64,000 bases of DNA. Source: Botryotinia globosa (taxonomy: Eukaryota; Ascomycota; Leotiomycetes; Helotiales; Sclerotiniaceae). A model generated the notes under the pieces. It searched no databases, was not told the origin of the DNA, and worked only from the letters and a program-made list of their open reading frames with translations. How positions within the stretch are numbered: position 1 is the stretch's first letter; the number at the start of each line of letters is the position of its first letter. The translations under genes and the position numbers were made by a program. The stretch is from NCBI GenBank assembly GCA_014898425.1, contig RCSZ01000005.1:2258501-2322500 (forward strand), read 5' to 3'. This document shows, piece by piece, positions 11,203 to 21,932 of the stretch.

Positions 11203-11437
11203 CGAAGAGGGACTCGAAAGGGTAGACTGACATTGGTGGGAGCTGGAGGATAAGCGAAGAAGAAGAATTGGAAGTTGGAAAGTAAATATCGAATCAACGA
11301 AGCTAACGAATGAGAAGTCGATAGATACTCTGTAACTGTAGGTAATGATTTGGATGGATGGTATTCTAACAATCCGGTATAGGAGCCTATCGAGCCCACC
11401 GAGTCGTCCATCAAGTCGACTATCTACGGAGCACCCA

Positions 11438-11493
11438 GGTAGTATCCAGTCGGTAGTATCCAGTCGGTAGTATCCAGTCGGTAGTATCCAGTC
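11438..11493. repeat. Four tandem copies of a 14-bp unit
   Basis: The unit GGTAGTATCCAGTC is repeated four times without visible change. The end is followed by a partial CAGTC. Confidence 0.85.
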
Positions 11494-12127
11494 CAGTCAC
11501 CACCAGTTTCCACTGTCTACCGAATACGCAAAGTGGCGGGATTAGAACTTAGAACTTTTCATCGAGTATGTAGGTATTATTAGATAAGCAAAGGAACGCA
11601 AATGATGGTTCGACGGTCAACATTCGACCCAATATTTCCTTCATATGCCGAAGATCTACCACAATATGAAATCATTTCCGACGGTTAGACTGTTGGACAG
11701 TCGGACTAAGCAAAAAACCTTCGCGAACTAAGCCCAGCCAAGTAAAACCCCTGAATGCTTACCATAAACTTTTTCTCCCGTGCTTTCATCCTAATGTGAA
11801 AATATTACTTGAGAATTTCATTTTTTTGTGGCAACTATCAAAAGGACAGGATAGTCCCCGATGTCTAGACTGAACGTAGGGATTTCTCTCACATTTCGAT
11901 AACTATCTCAGTGATGGCGTGCTTCCATCAGGGATGGAGAATTTTTATTCATCAGGGAATAAAAGTGTCAAGTTATCCAGACGCGTTGATGTTTCCCTCA
12001 CTTTTTTCTTATATTCATTACCATTATTCTACAACATCTATCCATCCTTCTCATCTATTTTGAGAAGCGTCTACATCGTATTGGTGAATAGAGAATTGAA
12101 TTCTTAGCTGCATTCAAAGTATCCACC

Positions 12128-13932
12128 ATGTCGAACAAGACTTATACCTCCCAAGAATTGGGGATCCACGGGACGCCGTCTCAAACTTCATTGGATAATC
12201 CGGGAAAGCCAGATATCGCAAATGGAGAGGTAGTTCATTCGGCCTCAGGTCATTTGGATGCCGTTTATGGTGTCGGTGGTGTGGGACATACACAGAGAAG
12301 ATTGAAGGCTAGACATGTTACCTTTATCGGTTTTGGTGGTGGTATTGGTACGGGTCTTTTCATCGGTACTGGTGCAGCTTTAGCAAATGCCGGTCCTTTG
12401 GGTTTACTCTTGTAAGTCATCGCCTAGTCGCTTCAGATATTACGATACTCGAATTGGTATTAACACAATCTCTAGGGCTTACAGTGTCGTCGGTCTTCTT
12501 CTTTGGTGTGTAATGGAGTCAATTGGTGAACTGGCTACTCTGGTACGTTTTTACAGATCAATCACCTGACATTCACCAAACAAAAGCTTACAAGTCACAG
12601 TTCCCAACTGCTGGATCTTTCCCCCATTTTGCAACTCGATTCGTCGATCCTGCTCTTGGATTTACTCTCGCCATTTCTTACGGTTATTGTTACACCATTG
12701 CTATTGCTTCGGAAGTTTCAGCAGCCGCCATCGTAGTATCTTACTGGACAGACATCACACCCGCTCTCGTGATCTCTATAGGACTCGTCGCGATCTTCCT
12801 CGTCAATATGGCCAACGTCAAGTTCTACGGTGAAGCAGAGGTCGTCACTGCTTCCATCAAAATTCTTTGTTTCTTAGGATTGATCATCGTCTCCATAGTT
12901 ATCACAGCCGGAGGCGCACCCAATCACGAGTCCGTCGGATTTAGATATTGGAAAGATCCAGGTCCATTTGTTCCCTACGATGGAATAACGGGGAGCAAAG
13001 GCAACTTCCTCGCATTCTTCAGTGCATTCATCAACGCCAGTTTCTCCTACATCGGTGTTGAAACCGTCGTTGTCGCCGCCGCGGAAACCGAAAACCCACA
13101 TAAATCGATCCCCAAGGCCGTCAAGCGTGTTACCTATCGAATCCTGTTTTTCTATGTTCTCGGTACGCTTCTCATTGGAATGATTATCCCCTCCAACGAT
13201 CCAGCTCTCGTAAGTGGTACCGGTAACGCCAATTCTTCACCTTTCGTCATCGCGATCAAGAACGCCGGCATCTCTGTCCTCCCATCTATTGTCAACGCAT
13301 GTATTCTTACCTCCGCCTGGTCCGCTGGAAACAGTTACTGTTACATTGGTGCGCGAATGATTGTCGCTATGGCAGTTGATCGTCAAGCGCCTCAATGTTT
13401 CGCCAAGGTCAACAGATGGGGTGTACCATACTGGGCTGTCATCGTATCCTTCGCATTCGGTCCGCTAGCATACCTAAGTCTCGGTTCGGGAGGTGCAGCA
13501 CAGGCATTTACTTGGCTTCTCAACCTCAGTACGGTTGCGGGTCTTCTTGCCTGGATGACTCTCTGCATTTGTTATATCCGTTATCATCACGCCTGCATTG
13601 CTCAAGGCGTCGATCGTAATAACCTCCCTTTTAAAGGACGTTGCCAACCACTCGCCGCCTATGTCGGTGCAATTGGTTCCGGAATCATTGTCATCTTCTC
13701 CGGTTTCGGTGTTTTCATCAAGGGCAATTGGAGTACTGCGGATTTCATTGCTAGTTATGTCGGTATTGTCATCTATATTGCACCATATATTTTCTGGAAA
13801 ATATTCAAGAGAACCAAGGTGTCGAGATCGAAGGACGTGGATTTGTTCTCCGGGAGATTCGATGCCAGTTCTGCGCCGGTGGAACCGATACCTACAACTG
13901 CGTGGGGCAAATTCTTGGATTGGTTGCTGTAA
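12128..13932 (+). CDS. Amino acid permease (YAT/AAP family)
   Basis: The protein is a plasma-membrane amino acid/proton symporter of the fungal YAT family (Gap1-like). Exons are 12128-12411, 12476-12542 and 12601-13932, phases consistent, 560 residues. A hydrophilic N-terminus is followed by the hallmark GGGIGTGLFIGTGAALANAG of TM1. The middle exon gives LLLWCVMESIGELATL and exon 3 continues FPTAGSFPHFATRFVDPALG, the conserved permease sequence, which supports both introns. Further conserved stretches are SYIGVETVVVAAAETENP and SAWSAGNSYCYIGAR. About twelve hydrophobic segments are present. Substrate range cannot be told from sequence. The gene stands alone between tRNA-Phe and the MC-type genes. 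Confidence 0.92.
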
Positions 13933-14427
13933 GATTTTGAGGAAAGATGGGAGAAAGGAAGAGGAGGTGGAACTATGATTTTTAATGATGCATTTTCAAC
14001 AACATGATACTTAGCGTTTTAACAACACTTATACCCAGCCAATTTTACGTTTATATATTTTTTCTCAAAGCCATAGGGCATCAGATTTTTGGAGTCATGA
14101 TTCACTCGTGTGTGTGATGTGAAGTGAAGTGAGGAGGCTTTTTATTGGGTTTAAGCTACCTGACTGATACTTCTAGATTTTATACCTTGCAATATGTTTC
14201 TTCGAGACGAGAAGACGACTCTTCAACATATGCCCGTTTTGTTATTCGCCAACTTTCGCGACGCGCGCATGCTTCCATCGAGATGACATTTGGATGTGAT
14301 TCGATAAAGATCAAGCCTGGGTGCCGAAATTGAGAGATCGCTGGCGAAGCAGGGAAATCTTGCTACCATTGCCCATAGTAGCAAGTTCTTTAATCTCCAA
14401 AAGCAATTGCCCATGTTTGCTCTTCCA
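13933..14427. other. Convergent 3' intergenic region
   Basis: This lies between the permease stop and the end of the minus-strand Cys-rich gene. I see no features beyond 3' flanks. Confidence 0.5.
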
Positions 14428-14802
14428 TTAGGCAGCTTCCTTTTTGGAACACGCAGCTTCTCTTCGAACGCGAGTAAGCTTCTCCTTAGCACTCTGCAAT
14501 TCACGCTCGGCGTTCTCATACATCACTTCGAAGGCCTGGCTGTGATGTTCCAAGCGCTTCAAGATCTCACATCTCTGTTTCCCAGTATACGCATCAGTGA
14601 CGCATTCGAATTCTTGCTTGCACATGTAACAGTCGCCCTCGTAGGTTTGCATATCGTGGGGCTCGGGACCAGGATTACGGCATTGAGGCGAGATATCCTC
14701 TGAGTCCGGTTCTGCCTCCCAGGCTAGATATTTGTCGCATTTGTCCATACCAGCACCGAACTCGTGACCGCAGGCTGCGAGACTATAGATGTAACGACAC
14801 AT
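14428..14802 (-). CDS. Small Cys-rich N-terminal 'MC-x8-C-G-H' protein (124 aa)
   Basis: Function is not known. The protein starts MCRYIYSLAACGHEF and has Cys2, Cys11, His13, Cys22, Cys41, Cys58 and Cys61, a spacing that could bind one or two zinc ions. The C-terminal third is a charged helix (residues about 80-120, Glu/Lys/Arg-rich) likely to form a coiled coil. Proteins opening Met-Cys with a C-G-H or C-x-C near residue 11 form an unnamed group in ascomycetes as far as I can recall. Two neighbours on 16138-17904 and 19247-19999 share the Met-Cys opening and early cysteines. ATG at 14802 is the natural start; no intron is needed. Confidence 0.65.
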   Translation of the reverse strand: MCRYIYSLAACGHEFGAGMDKCDKYLAWEAEPDSEDISPQCRNPGPEPHDMQTYEGDCYMCKQEFECVTDAYTGKQRCEILKRLEHHSQAFEVMYENAERELQSAKEKLTRVRREAACSKKEAA

Positions 14803-16137
14803 GATTTCGAGATGGTCTAGTGCTACTTGATACGCGCTGATAAATCCTTTTCTATGAGAAACGAGCTCCTGCAGATCGCATTAGCTTGAATACTTTTCAC
14901 CTCCCTCCACGACTGCAAATACGAATTATTTACGCTCTAATAACGAGGAAGAATAAATACCGTTGCTTCTCCAATGGAATAAACTCGGATACGAAATTTC
15001 CGCGCGATCAGTTGTTTGATGGAGCTGGAAATTTCGATGTTGGCTACAAAGACTCGGTAATCTAGTTCGATCTATGAAACCATTGGTATTCAATTATTCC
15101 CAAATTTCGCACCGAGATCTATCGATATTCATTCGTATCCATCTATATTGCGCATAAGAGAATAAACTTACCGCTCGTGAGATCTTGAAAAATTTCTCGT
15201 GGTGAGATGAGATGAGAGGGACGCGATTCAAGTTCTGGGAATTTTCGCAATCGTTGTAATCAATCGTTTCGAGAAAGAAGAGGAGAGGAATGGGCAGAGA
15301 ATGTTTAGAAATACATGACGAGAGACAAGGAGAGATTCATCTGAGAGTAAGCGAATATCTGTTGTGGCGCTAAGGATTTCCCGGAATATATTAGAGGAGT
15401 GGAGAGAGGAAAGAGGGTGAAGGTGAAAGTGAGAGTGAGAGTGAGGATGCAGAGATACTTGGTGGTTCTAAGTGAGAGAAAAGGTGAATCGTGCGAGGTA
15501 TTGTTCATATAGGGATTTGTGATCCATGACTTCTTGTCCATTCGAGTAAATATCAAATTATGAGAAAGTCTATCTATCTGTATAGTAGTACTAGGGAGTG
15601 GTCGGATATGAAGAGATTCCTAGTATCTACTCACATCCTTCTTATTCGGGCAAGTAGATGAATGAAGACGTAGAACCGAGAAAGTAGTAAATAGCAAAGA
15701 TGTTGATGGTGTTAAGTAATCCATTGGTCTTATTGGGATAGTATGACAAGTGTGCGAAATTTACAGTCAAGTGCTTGTTCTAGGAGAGTGTTTGGTTTGC
15801 ATTGCATATAGATACATTTTCATTATTGGTGGTTGCAATTTAATCAGTCATTTCACATGTCACTTGGAATTGAGGTTTGTATTTGTTTTATTTAACTTTC
15901 GATTTTCTAAAATTTTATTGTATCTTCTGTTCTATAGTCCTATAGTCCTATATTGTACAAAGCTATTCATTGTTCCTTTATATATCCCATGATTCCCATA
16001 TCTTATCAAACTCCAACAGAGCAAGAAAAAAACTCGTCATGTCTCGTGAATCTTTTCAAGATTGTGTAGAAAAGATAAAGAACAATGACAATGGATAATG
16101 AAATGAAAGAGAAGACAAAGAAAGCTGTTCAGAGCAA
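14803..16137. other. Intergenic region between two MC-type genes
   Basis: 1.3 kb containing the promoter of the 124-aa gene and the 3' flank of the 588-aa gene. A purine-run with repeated GTGAGA/GTGAAA occurs around 15415-15450. No supported gene. Confidence 0.5.
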
Positions 16138-17904
16138 CTATTCATCCTCTTCAAACAATTCACCACGCCAGACATCTCCATCCTCGCTCCCCTCCTCTAC
16201 TCGCAACCATTCGCTGCCTGTTACCGGTGATGGAAGACCAAAGATAATGCGACGGCCATAGGCGATGTTGTCGGGTTCTGCTTCGATAACTCCAACATCC
16301 ATCGGTGTGACATCAACGAAAAAAGGTTCTGGTTCTGGTGTTGGCTCGCGCCAAGCACTAGGTTCCTCGACTTCTCCGGCTTGTCTGCTAGCTCTCGCAT
16401 TTCGTTCATCGTTCAAATGATTGAGCATCTCCATGGCATTCGCGGTGTACCGTCTCACAATCTCCCATTCCGCTTCTGTGGGATAGCTATTGCTAGCTAA
16501 TCGGTCATCCAAGAAGCGAATGCATTGGTTGAGATAGGCAGCTCCGGTGTCGACGAGGCCCGGGAGGTTGCGGATGAATTCGTTAGAGCTTTGAACCAGC
16601 TGCGCGAGTCCGGCAAGGGATTGCTGGATTCGTTGTCTTTCTGGTGTCATCTCGATTCCGCCGGATTCGTCGTCGGAATCTGATAATGCCATGTTGGAAG
16701 GATCATCCTCGGAGTCAGAATCAATGTAATCGTCTAGTTCCAAGGAACTGAGTTCATCATCTTCGTCATCCTGTGGCTGGAGCTCGGTCTGTTCGGGCTC
16801 GGGTACGTTTGCTAATGGTGTTGGTTCGAGACGCCCAGCGAGAGCTCGAAACATGCGTGCGGCGATGGTGTTTCGCGAAATGGAGAATAAAGTGGCTTGG
16901 GCTGGAGCAACTTCGACCAAATACTTGCGATACTGATTGATGAGTGTATACCAACGGTCGAATTTTCCTGTGAGGCTATCTAAAGATTGTTGATTCTCGT
17001 GTTTCCATTCGCAGAAGGTCTTGCGATCTTCGACTCTGCCCCATACAGGAACTTCACTTGCCAAAGTGCGGGCCTTGGGATCGAAGTCGAAGGTTTCCTC
17101 GTCGTTTTGGAATTTGCGCATGACCCGGCTGATGAATCTGTCGATTCTGTCATCATCTGCGTTAGCACGTTCCAAGGCGTCGATGTAGGAGATGATTTCG
17201 CGACGAACTCTATCTTCGGCAACATAACGATCCGGCGTATCCGTGGTCCAAGTTCCGAAGTTGTTTCTTTTCGCTGCTAATGTTACCGTTTCCATGGCTC
17301 TGTTAAAGTTTCGAGTGTTGCCAACTTCGTGGAATGAAAATCCTTGGTCGGATTCCGTCATGGTTCTGGAGCCAGAATCGATTTCGGCTTGTCTTTGAAT
17401 ACACTCGTCAAACATTGTATCTTCAGAGAGAACCATGGAGATGACTTGAAATTCATCATCAGTCAAATCATGATCGACTTCCGCAAGTGCATCTAAGATA
17501 ACCTTAGCACGGGCCGCGAGATGTTCTCTGTGTCCTGACATGTTGTTTCTATGAATGTCAGTAAAGCCAATACAGTAAGGATGAAGTCTCTCTTTATTCA
17601 TGAAAAGCTCATTGTACTTACTGGCAATAGCTTCATCGGTCAATGGAAGCGGTCGCTCCAATCTTTGCCATTCAATGATAGCTTTGGCCTGTTCGTGATG
17701 CATAGTGGTTGATTCAGCTTCTTCTGCAGCTCGTCGTATCTCATTGCGTTTGCATTCCTTGCAGCATCTGATTCGGAGATGTCGGCCTCGAATGGCGTGG
17801 GTGGCGGTTTCGGTGGTGACCTCAGGGTATTGCTCGCATTTGGAAACGTATTTGATGGTTTCCTTGCTGCATCGCTTGCAGCGACTTCGATTTGCAAAAC
17901 ACAT
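16138..17904 (-). CDS. 588-aa protein with N-terminal zinc-ribbon-like Cys cluster and acidic region
   Basis: This is an unrecognised single-exon gene with ATG at 17904. The N-terminus has Cys2, Cys9, Cys12, Cys23 and then Cys47, Cys48 and Cys51, spaced like a zinc-binding ribbon (C-x2-C ... CC-x2-C) and rich in Arg/Lys. The middle is helical and charged, with no catalytic motif I recognise. Around residues 375-425 there is an acidic run rich in Asp, Glu and Ser, ending near GGIEMTP. A helical region and an acidic C-terminus follow (ending GELFEEDE). The pattern could suit a nuclear or scaffold protein, but that is a guess. Its neighbours at 14428-14802 and 19247-19999 also begin Met-Cys with clustered cysteines. 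Confidence 0.8.
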   Translation of the reverse strand: MCFANRSRCKRCSKETIKYVSKCEQYPEVTTETATHAIRGRHLRIRCCKECKRNEIRRAAEEAESTTMHHEQAKAIIEWQRLERPLPLTDEAIASKYNELFMNKERLHPYCIGFTDIHRNNMSGHREHLAARAKVILDALAEVDHDLTDDEFQVISMVLSEDTMFDECIQRQAEIDSGSRTMTESDQGFSFHEVGNTRNFNRAMETVTLAAKRNNFGTWTTDTPDRYVAEDRVRREIISYIDALERANADDDRIDRFISRVMRKFQNDEETFDFDPKARTLASEVPVWGRVEDRKTFCEWKHENQQSLDSLTGKFDRWYTLINQYRKYLVEVAPAQATLFSISRNTIAARMFRALAGRLEPTPLANVPEPEQTELQPQDDEDDELSSLELDDYIDSDSEDDPSNMALSDSDDESGGIEMTPERQRIQQSLAGLAQLVQSSNEFIRNLPGLVDTGAAYLNQCIRFLDDRLASNSYPTEAEWEIVRRYTANAMEMLNHLNDERNARASRQAGEVEEPSAWREPTPEPEPFFVDVTPMDVGVIEAEPDNIAYGRRIIFGLPSPVTGSEWLRVEEGSEDGDVWRGELFEEDE

Positions 17905-19246
17905 ATTGATTGATTGTTAATCTGTAGCTAAAAAGTCCAGCTTCTAAGCTAAGTTGTTGATGTAAATGTTTGAAGGTGTTTTGATGTGATTGAATTGGGA
18001 ATGAATGTTTGAGTTATTAACGAGAAAGAAAAGGGGGTATAATTTAGACATACTTCCCGAGAATTATAGAGGGAACAATAACATTGTTCAATTTCTGTTC
18101 TCTGGATTTCTTTGTTGAATTACGAACAAAGAAATCCATTGCTTCTTTATTGAATCCTTCAGCTTATTCTCACACAATCTCTGAAACAATGCCGCTGTCT
18201 CACAGCCTGCCCAGAGATCGACTACAATCCCTATTTTTCGAACGCTCTCCATGCCTCCAATGTAAATGATCAATTGCTAAGGACTGTTTTTCACGTTCTC
18301 TTTGCTCACACTAACGAATAATTTTATGTCGAACCTAATGGTACAAATTCTGGGCACGGTCAAGCACTCCCTTATACCCCTTTGGACATAACTGTTCTGG
18401 GCGAAGATCTGACTGTTGTATTTGACTTCCAACTAGGCAACATCGTGAAAAGATTTTCCATCAATCCAAATAACTAGACATGAATAATGAATCCCACACA
18501 TACTGCGAGAAGATATCAACGCCATATCGTATAATTATTCAATACTCTGCCACTCGACGAGAACACATTTTTGTGATTTCCCCGAAAGTGAACTTGGTCT
18601 GCGTTGAAACTCGATTTTCAAGGTCTCATCCAGAGTAACTTAAAATTAAAGTAACTTGAAGAAACCACCTTAGGAGATCGTTCTAGAATCATCATTTATA
18701 ACACTCGTTTGGATTTGACCGCTCAGCCAAAATTGACGTCTACTCTTCAAGTAAATCCCAACTCCAAGTGAAGTCCCATGTGATAAAGCGATCTAAACAA
18801 ATGCCAGCAATAACAACAAAAGTCATCCGAAACTCTCATCTGATCATCTTAGTACCTCCAAATTCACTTTATCTCATCCGCTACTTTCTCGGGTTCCAAA
18901 TAAGTTGGATCTGATTCAGTTTTATCAGAAGGCCGTACCTGAAATCCTTTCTATTTAAACCCACCACCTTTTAAATATCGCGTCTATAAATTTGAATTTG
19001 TATCGAGAAACGGCAAAAGGAAATCCAATATTGATTTCCTGCAGCTTTTGGTCGAAGTTCCTCTCTGATCTTCTACTTCGAGAAAGATAGATACTTCAAC
19101 ACTCGTCTGCGAACAATTCACGATTTCTCAAACATTCAGATCCGACCATCTCGAAAACTCTCTACCCCACGAAGTCAAATCCAGAAAGAAAAGAGAATTC
19201 ACATCTGCGAAAAGACTTCTCGGAATTCACCTCTAGACCGAGAGTT
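17905..19246. other. Divergent intergenic region between MC-type genes
   Basis: 1.3 kb holding promoters of the 588-aa gene (minus) and the 250-aa gene (plus). It contains a perfect inverted repeat at 18103-18138. No further gene is supported. Confidence 0.5.
18103..18138. repeat. Perfect 14-bp inverted repeat, 8-nt loop
   Basis: TGGATTTCTTTGTT and its exact reverse complement flank the loop GAATTACG. It lies about 200 bp upstream of the ATG of the 588-aa gene. Confidence 0.75.
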
Positions 19247-19999
19247 ATGTGCAAAACAACACTCACGCACTTCAACTGTCTATGCACAGCCCTCGTCGTG
19301 CACTCATGCGCCCTTGATTTTCCACTCGGTCGTATGGTCTGTGGTCCACCTAACCTCATCAAGAAAGATATATATGTCTATTCAGACTGCGATGATTGTT
19401 TGAACGGCGCCCCTCTGAGAGAGGAGAAACGAAATAGACTAGAAAATAAGACGAGCGAGAGATGGTTGGAGATTGTGGAAGATGTGATCGCTGATGATGA
19501 TGAACATGGTGAGGAGGTGGAGGAAATTAGGTTGGAGTGTGCGGATGAGAGAGCTGGGGACGAAGGAGAGGGGGAAGTTTATGATGGGGGTAAGGGACGT
19601 GATAGATGTTTGGAGGAGGAATGGGAAGTTTTGATGAATAGACAGAAAAGCAAGTGCGGGTACCAGGAAGGAAATGAAGACGAAGAAGCACACTTGTTGG
19701 CTGCTCAAGAAGCAATTCAATCTGAGCTCGAAAACTCCGAAGACGCCTCCGATGAAGATGATGATTTGGCTGCCGCTGCTCAATTACTCTCAGCGCTTAG
19801 ACAGGAACTCGGGAAGGATGATACGGTTTCGCGGGACGCAGATATTGATGAGGGTGAAGAGGGCGGGGAAGAGGGAGATGATAAGGAATCCAAGGCGCAT
19901 GTTCAGACTATTATGGAGAATTTGGGGAAGTTGAGAGATAGGAGTGAAAGAGTAGAGGTTGATTCTATGATTACGGAGCAGGAAGATTGGGGGATGTAA
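19247..19999 (+). CDS. 250-aa Cys-rich N-terminal, acidic protein
   Basis: Function is unknown. It begins MCKTTLTHFNCLC, with Cys2, Cys11 and Cys13 in the same places as the C2/C11/H13 of the 124-aa neighbour, then Cys21, Cys32 and a CDDC pair near residues 48-51. The rest is strongly acidic (Glu/Asp runs, EEGGEEGDDKE) with little hydrophobic content and is probably disordered or helical. ATG at 19247 is the first in frame and the frame is open to 19999. The shared opening and the location within 6 kb suggest kinship with the two other MC-type genes, but sequence likeness beyond the cysteines is weak. Confidence 0.65.
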   Translation: MCKTTLTHFNCLCTALVVHSCALDFPLGRMVCGPPNLIKKDIYVYSDCDDCLNGAPLREEKRNRLENKTSERWLEIVEDVIADDDEHGEEVEEIRLECADERAGDEGEGEVYDGGKGRDRCLEEEWEVLMNRQKSKCGYQEGNEDEEAHLLAAQEAIQSELENSEDASDEDDDLAAAAQLLSALRQELGKDDTVSRDADIDEGEEGGEEGDDKESKAHVQTIMENLGKLRDRSERVEVDSMITEQEDWGM

Positions 20000-20622
20000 G
20001 AAAGATAATTGGAAAGCTGGGTCGTTATGCACGGCATCATTGTTGTTGTTTCTACATTGAACTATGCTTCATGCAGCTAGTTTAAACTTTCATGGAAAAA
20101 TTCTTCGAGATTATTAAAAGAATCTGTTTCGATGAATTGGTGGGCCTTTCTTTGGGAGGTTCTTTCACTGTTCTGGTTGAGGGAATCTTAATTGGTTAAC
20201 ATATTTCTTTGTATGCTCAACAAGGTCTTTTAGATTTCGGGCAATTCAGTGCCTACAGGAGCTATCGCAAAGCGCTGCGAATAGAGAAGAGGAAGGAGTA
20301 TGGGTTTTGAGAGAAAGCATGAGATACATTCAATTCAGTAAGGACGCGAAGTAGAAAACGAAAGATCCTTTAGCATTAGAAGCAACCTCTTGTCAGATAG
20401 TCTCTCCCAGGGTGGTGCTGCTAAGTTCTTCATCCCAAACATGTCTACTCAATGCTTGTATATTGAGTTCAGCTATTCTCCGAAAGTTTGTGCTTCTTGG
20501 CACTTTGTTTCGTCGTTTTATTGTCTATATTCTCCGAATTATTGGCATTCATATTTAGCCTTTCCAGTCGGAAAAGCCCTATGCGCCATTCTGGTTCACA
20601 GGTTCTCCTTTTCTTGCCCGGA
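20000..20622. other. Convergent 3' intergenic region
   Basis: This separates the 250-aa gene and the OCH1-like gene, which are transcribed toward each other. No additional feature seen. Confidence 0.5.
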
Positions 20623-21932
20623 CTATTCTGTCCCTTGGGCTCTATTGACGTCGGTATCATCATTCTTCTCAATTTTTCCTTCTTTCTCAGACTCTCCTTG
20701 CTGTTTGGTTCCATTCTCTTCTTTTTTATCTTCAGTATCCTCATCTTGCTCTATCTCCTGCCCTTGTTCCATGTCTTTCTGCTCTTGATCAATCCTCTCC
20801 TGCTCAACCCTCTCCTGCTCGATCCTTTCTTCTTCGATTCTCTTCTCTTCCATTTCTTGCTCAATCCTTCTCTCTTCTTCAATTTCCTTCTCCTTTTCAG
20901 AACCTTTCTCTGCCTCGCCACCGAACTTATTCTTCCAAGTCCCTGCATAATGATGATTCACAAAAACTTTCCCCTTTTCTTTCTTGAATCCGTTTTGCGT
21001 CCCCGCGAATGCATTTCCGGGCAAAATCAACACATCATGAATCAATCTCGCACTTCTCAATTCTCCAACATCCCTATCATCAAGGTCTCTTCCCAGAATT
21101 TCTTTAAGACTTTTAATAATTCCCCACGTCATCCTTTTTGGTCCCGTTATATCTACCACATCACTGATCATGCTCAACTCTATTCCTTCAATCGATACCT
21201 CGTTTCGACGTGCGATTTCATTCAGCTCATCCAAAATATCATTGATAACCTATACTGAATGATTAGAGACACCTATTTAGTTATAGATTCTCTACTACTG
21301 ACCTGCATTAGATGTGGAGACCCAGGCTTTGCCATAATAGTCCAGCTCGCAAATTGCGAATACATGGCCGTATCTTCCTGATAGTCATAATCGAACTCCA
21401 AGCCAACGACCAGGTTTGCCGCCCGATGTTCCCCCAATACCCAATCATCAATGGGAATATCCTCACACGACACATCTAAATCAAACCACACTCCTCCATA
21501 AGCATACAAGATCAAATATCGCAATAAATCGGCTTTCAAGATCGGTATACTGAGCGAAAAATAGGTATTTAGAATATCTGGACGGTGGGAAAACCATTTC
21601 CATACGTACTCGTCCGCGAATGCATCAGTGAGTACTTCATATTTATAGCCTGGGTTGATATCAAGACAGTGATGTCGGAATCGCTTTGCCTCGTCCGAAA
21701 CGCCTTGAGGTCCCACTTTATACCATAGCTTTTTGGGAAATCCTGGAGTTTCTGATGAATGTGTCGCGAGAGGCGCGGAGATGACTACGCTAGAGTTCGA
21801 GTATTTTGTGGAGATGGGTAGCTTTTGTTTATTGGAAATTTCTTCGTGCTGAATTGCTATTACGATGAGAAGGAAGATAACGATAGTGGATAAGAGGAAT
21901 GTTTGGCATTGGCAGGAGGTTTGTCGATACAT
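20623..21932 (-). CDS. OCH1-like glycosyltransferase with Glu-rich C-terminal extension
   Basis: This is a type II membrane glycosyltransferase of the DXD sugar-binding (Gly_transf_sug/Och1) family, expected in the Golgi and acting in mannan or glycolipid synthesis. Exons are 21303-21932 and 20623-21249 with a 53-bp intron (GTCAGT donor, AG acceptor), 418 residues. A single signal-anchor (TFLLSTIVIFLLIVIAI) lies near residues 11-27. The catalytic core has GFPKKLWYKVG, then KADLLRYLILYAYGGVWFDL with the DLD metal-binding motif, and a later NHHYAGTWK motif. The C-terminal 100 or so residues are almost all Glu/Lys/Arg/Gln with repeats of EERIEQER type, predicted as a long coiled coil, which is not part of the usual family. 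Exact donor and acceptor sugars cannot be inferred. Confidence 0.88.

Larger units (their letters stand above)
10930..12127. other. Intergenic region upstream of permease
   Basis: About 1.2 kb with T-rich DNA just after the tRNA (likely Pol III termination), short tandem repeats near 11163-11202 and 11438-11493, and presumably the permease promoter. No supported gene. Confidence 0.5.

Noticed and set aside
16138..19999. Possible biosynthetic gene cluster around the MC-type genes
   Set aside because: No synthase, transporter-plus-oxidase grouping or cluster regulator is present; neighbouring genes are unrelated housekeeping functions.
20488..21258. 256-aa hydrophobic plus-strand open frame
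   Set aside because: It is the antisense shadow of the Glu/Arg-rich tail of the OCH1-like gene.
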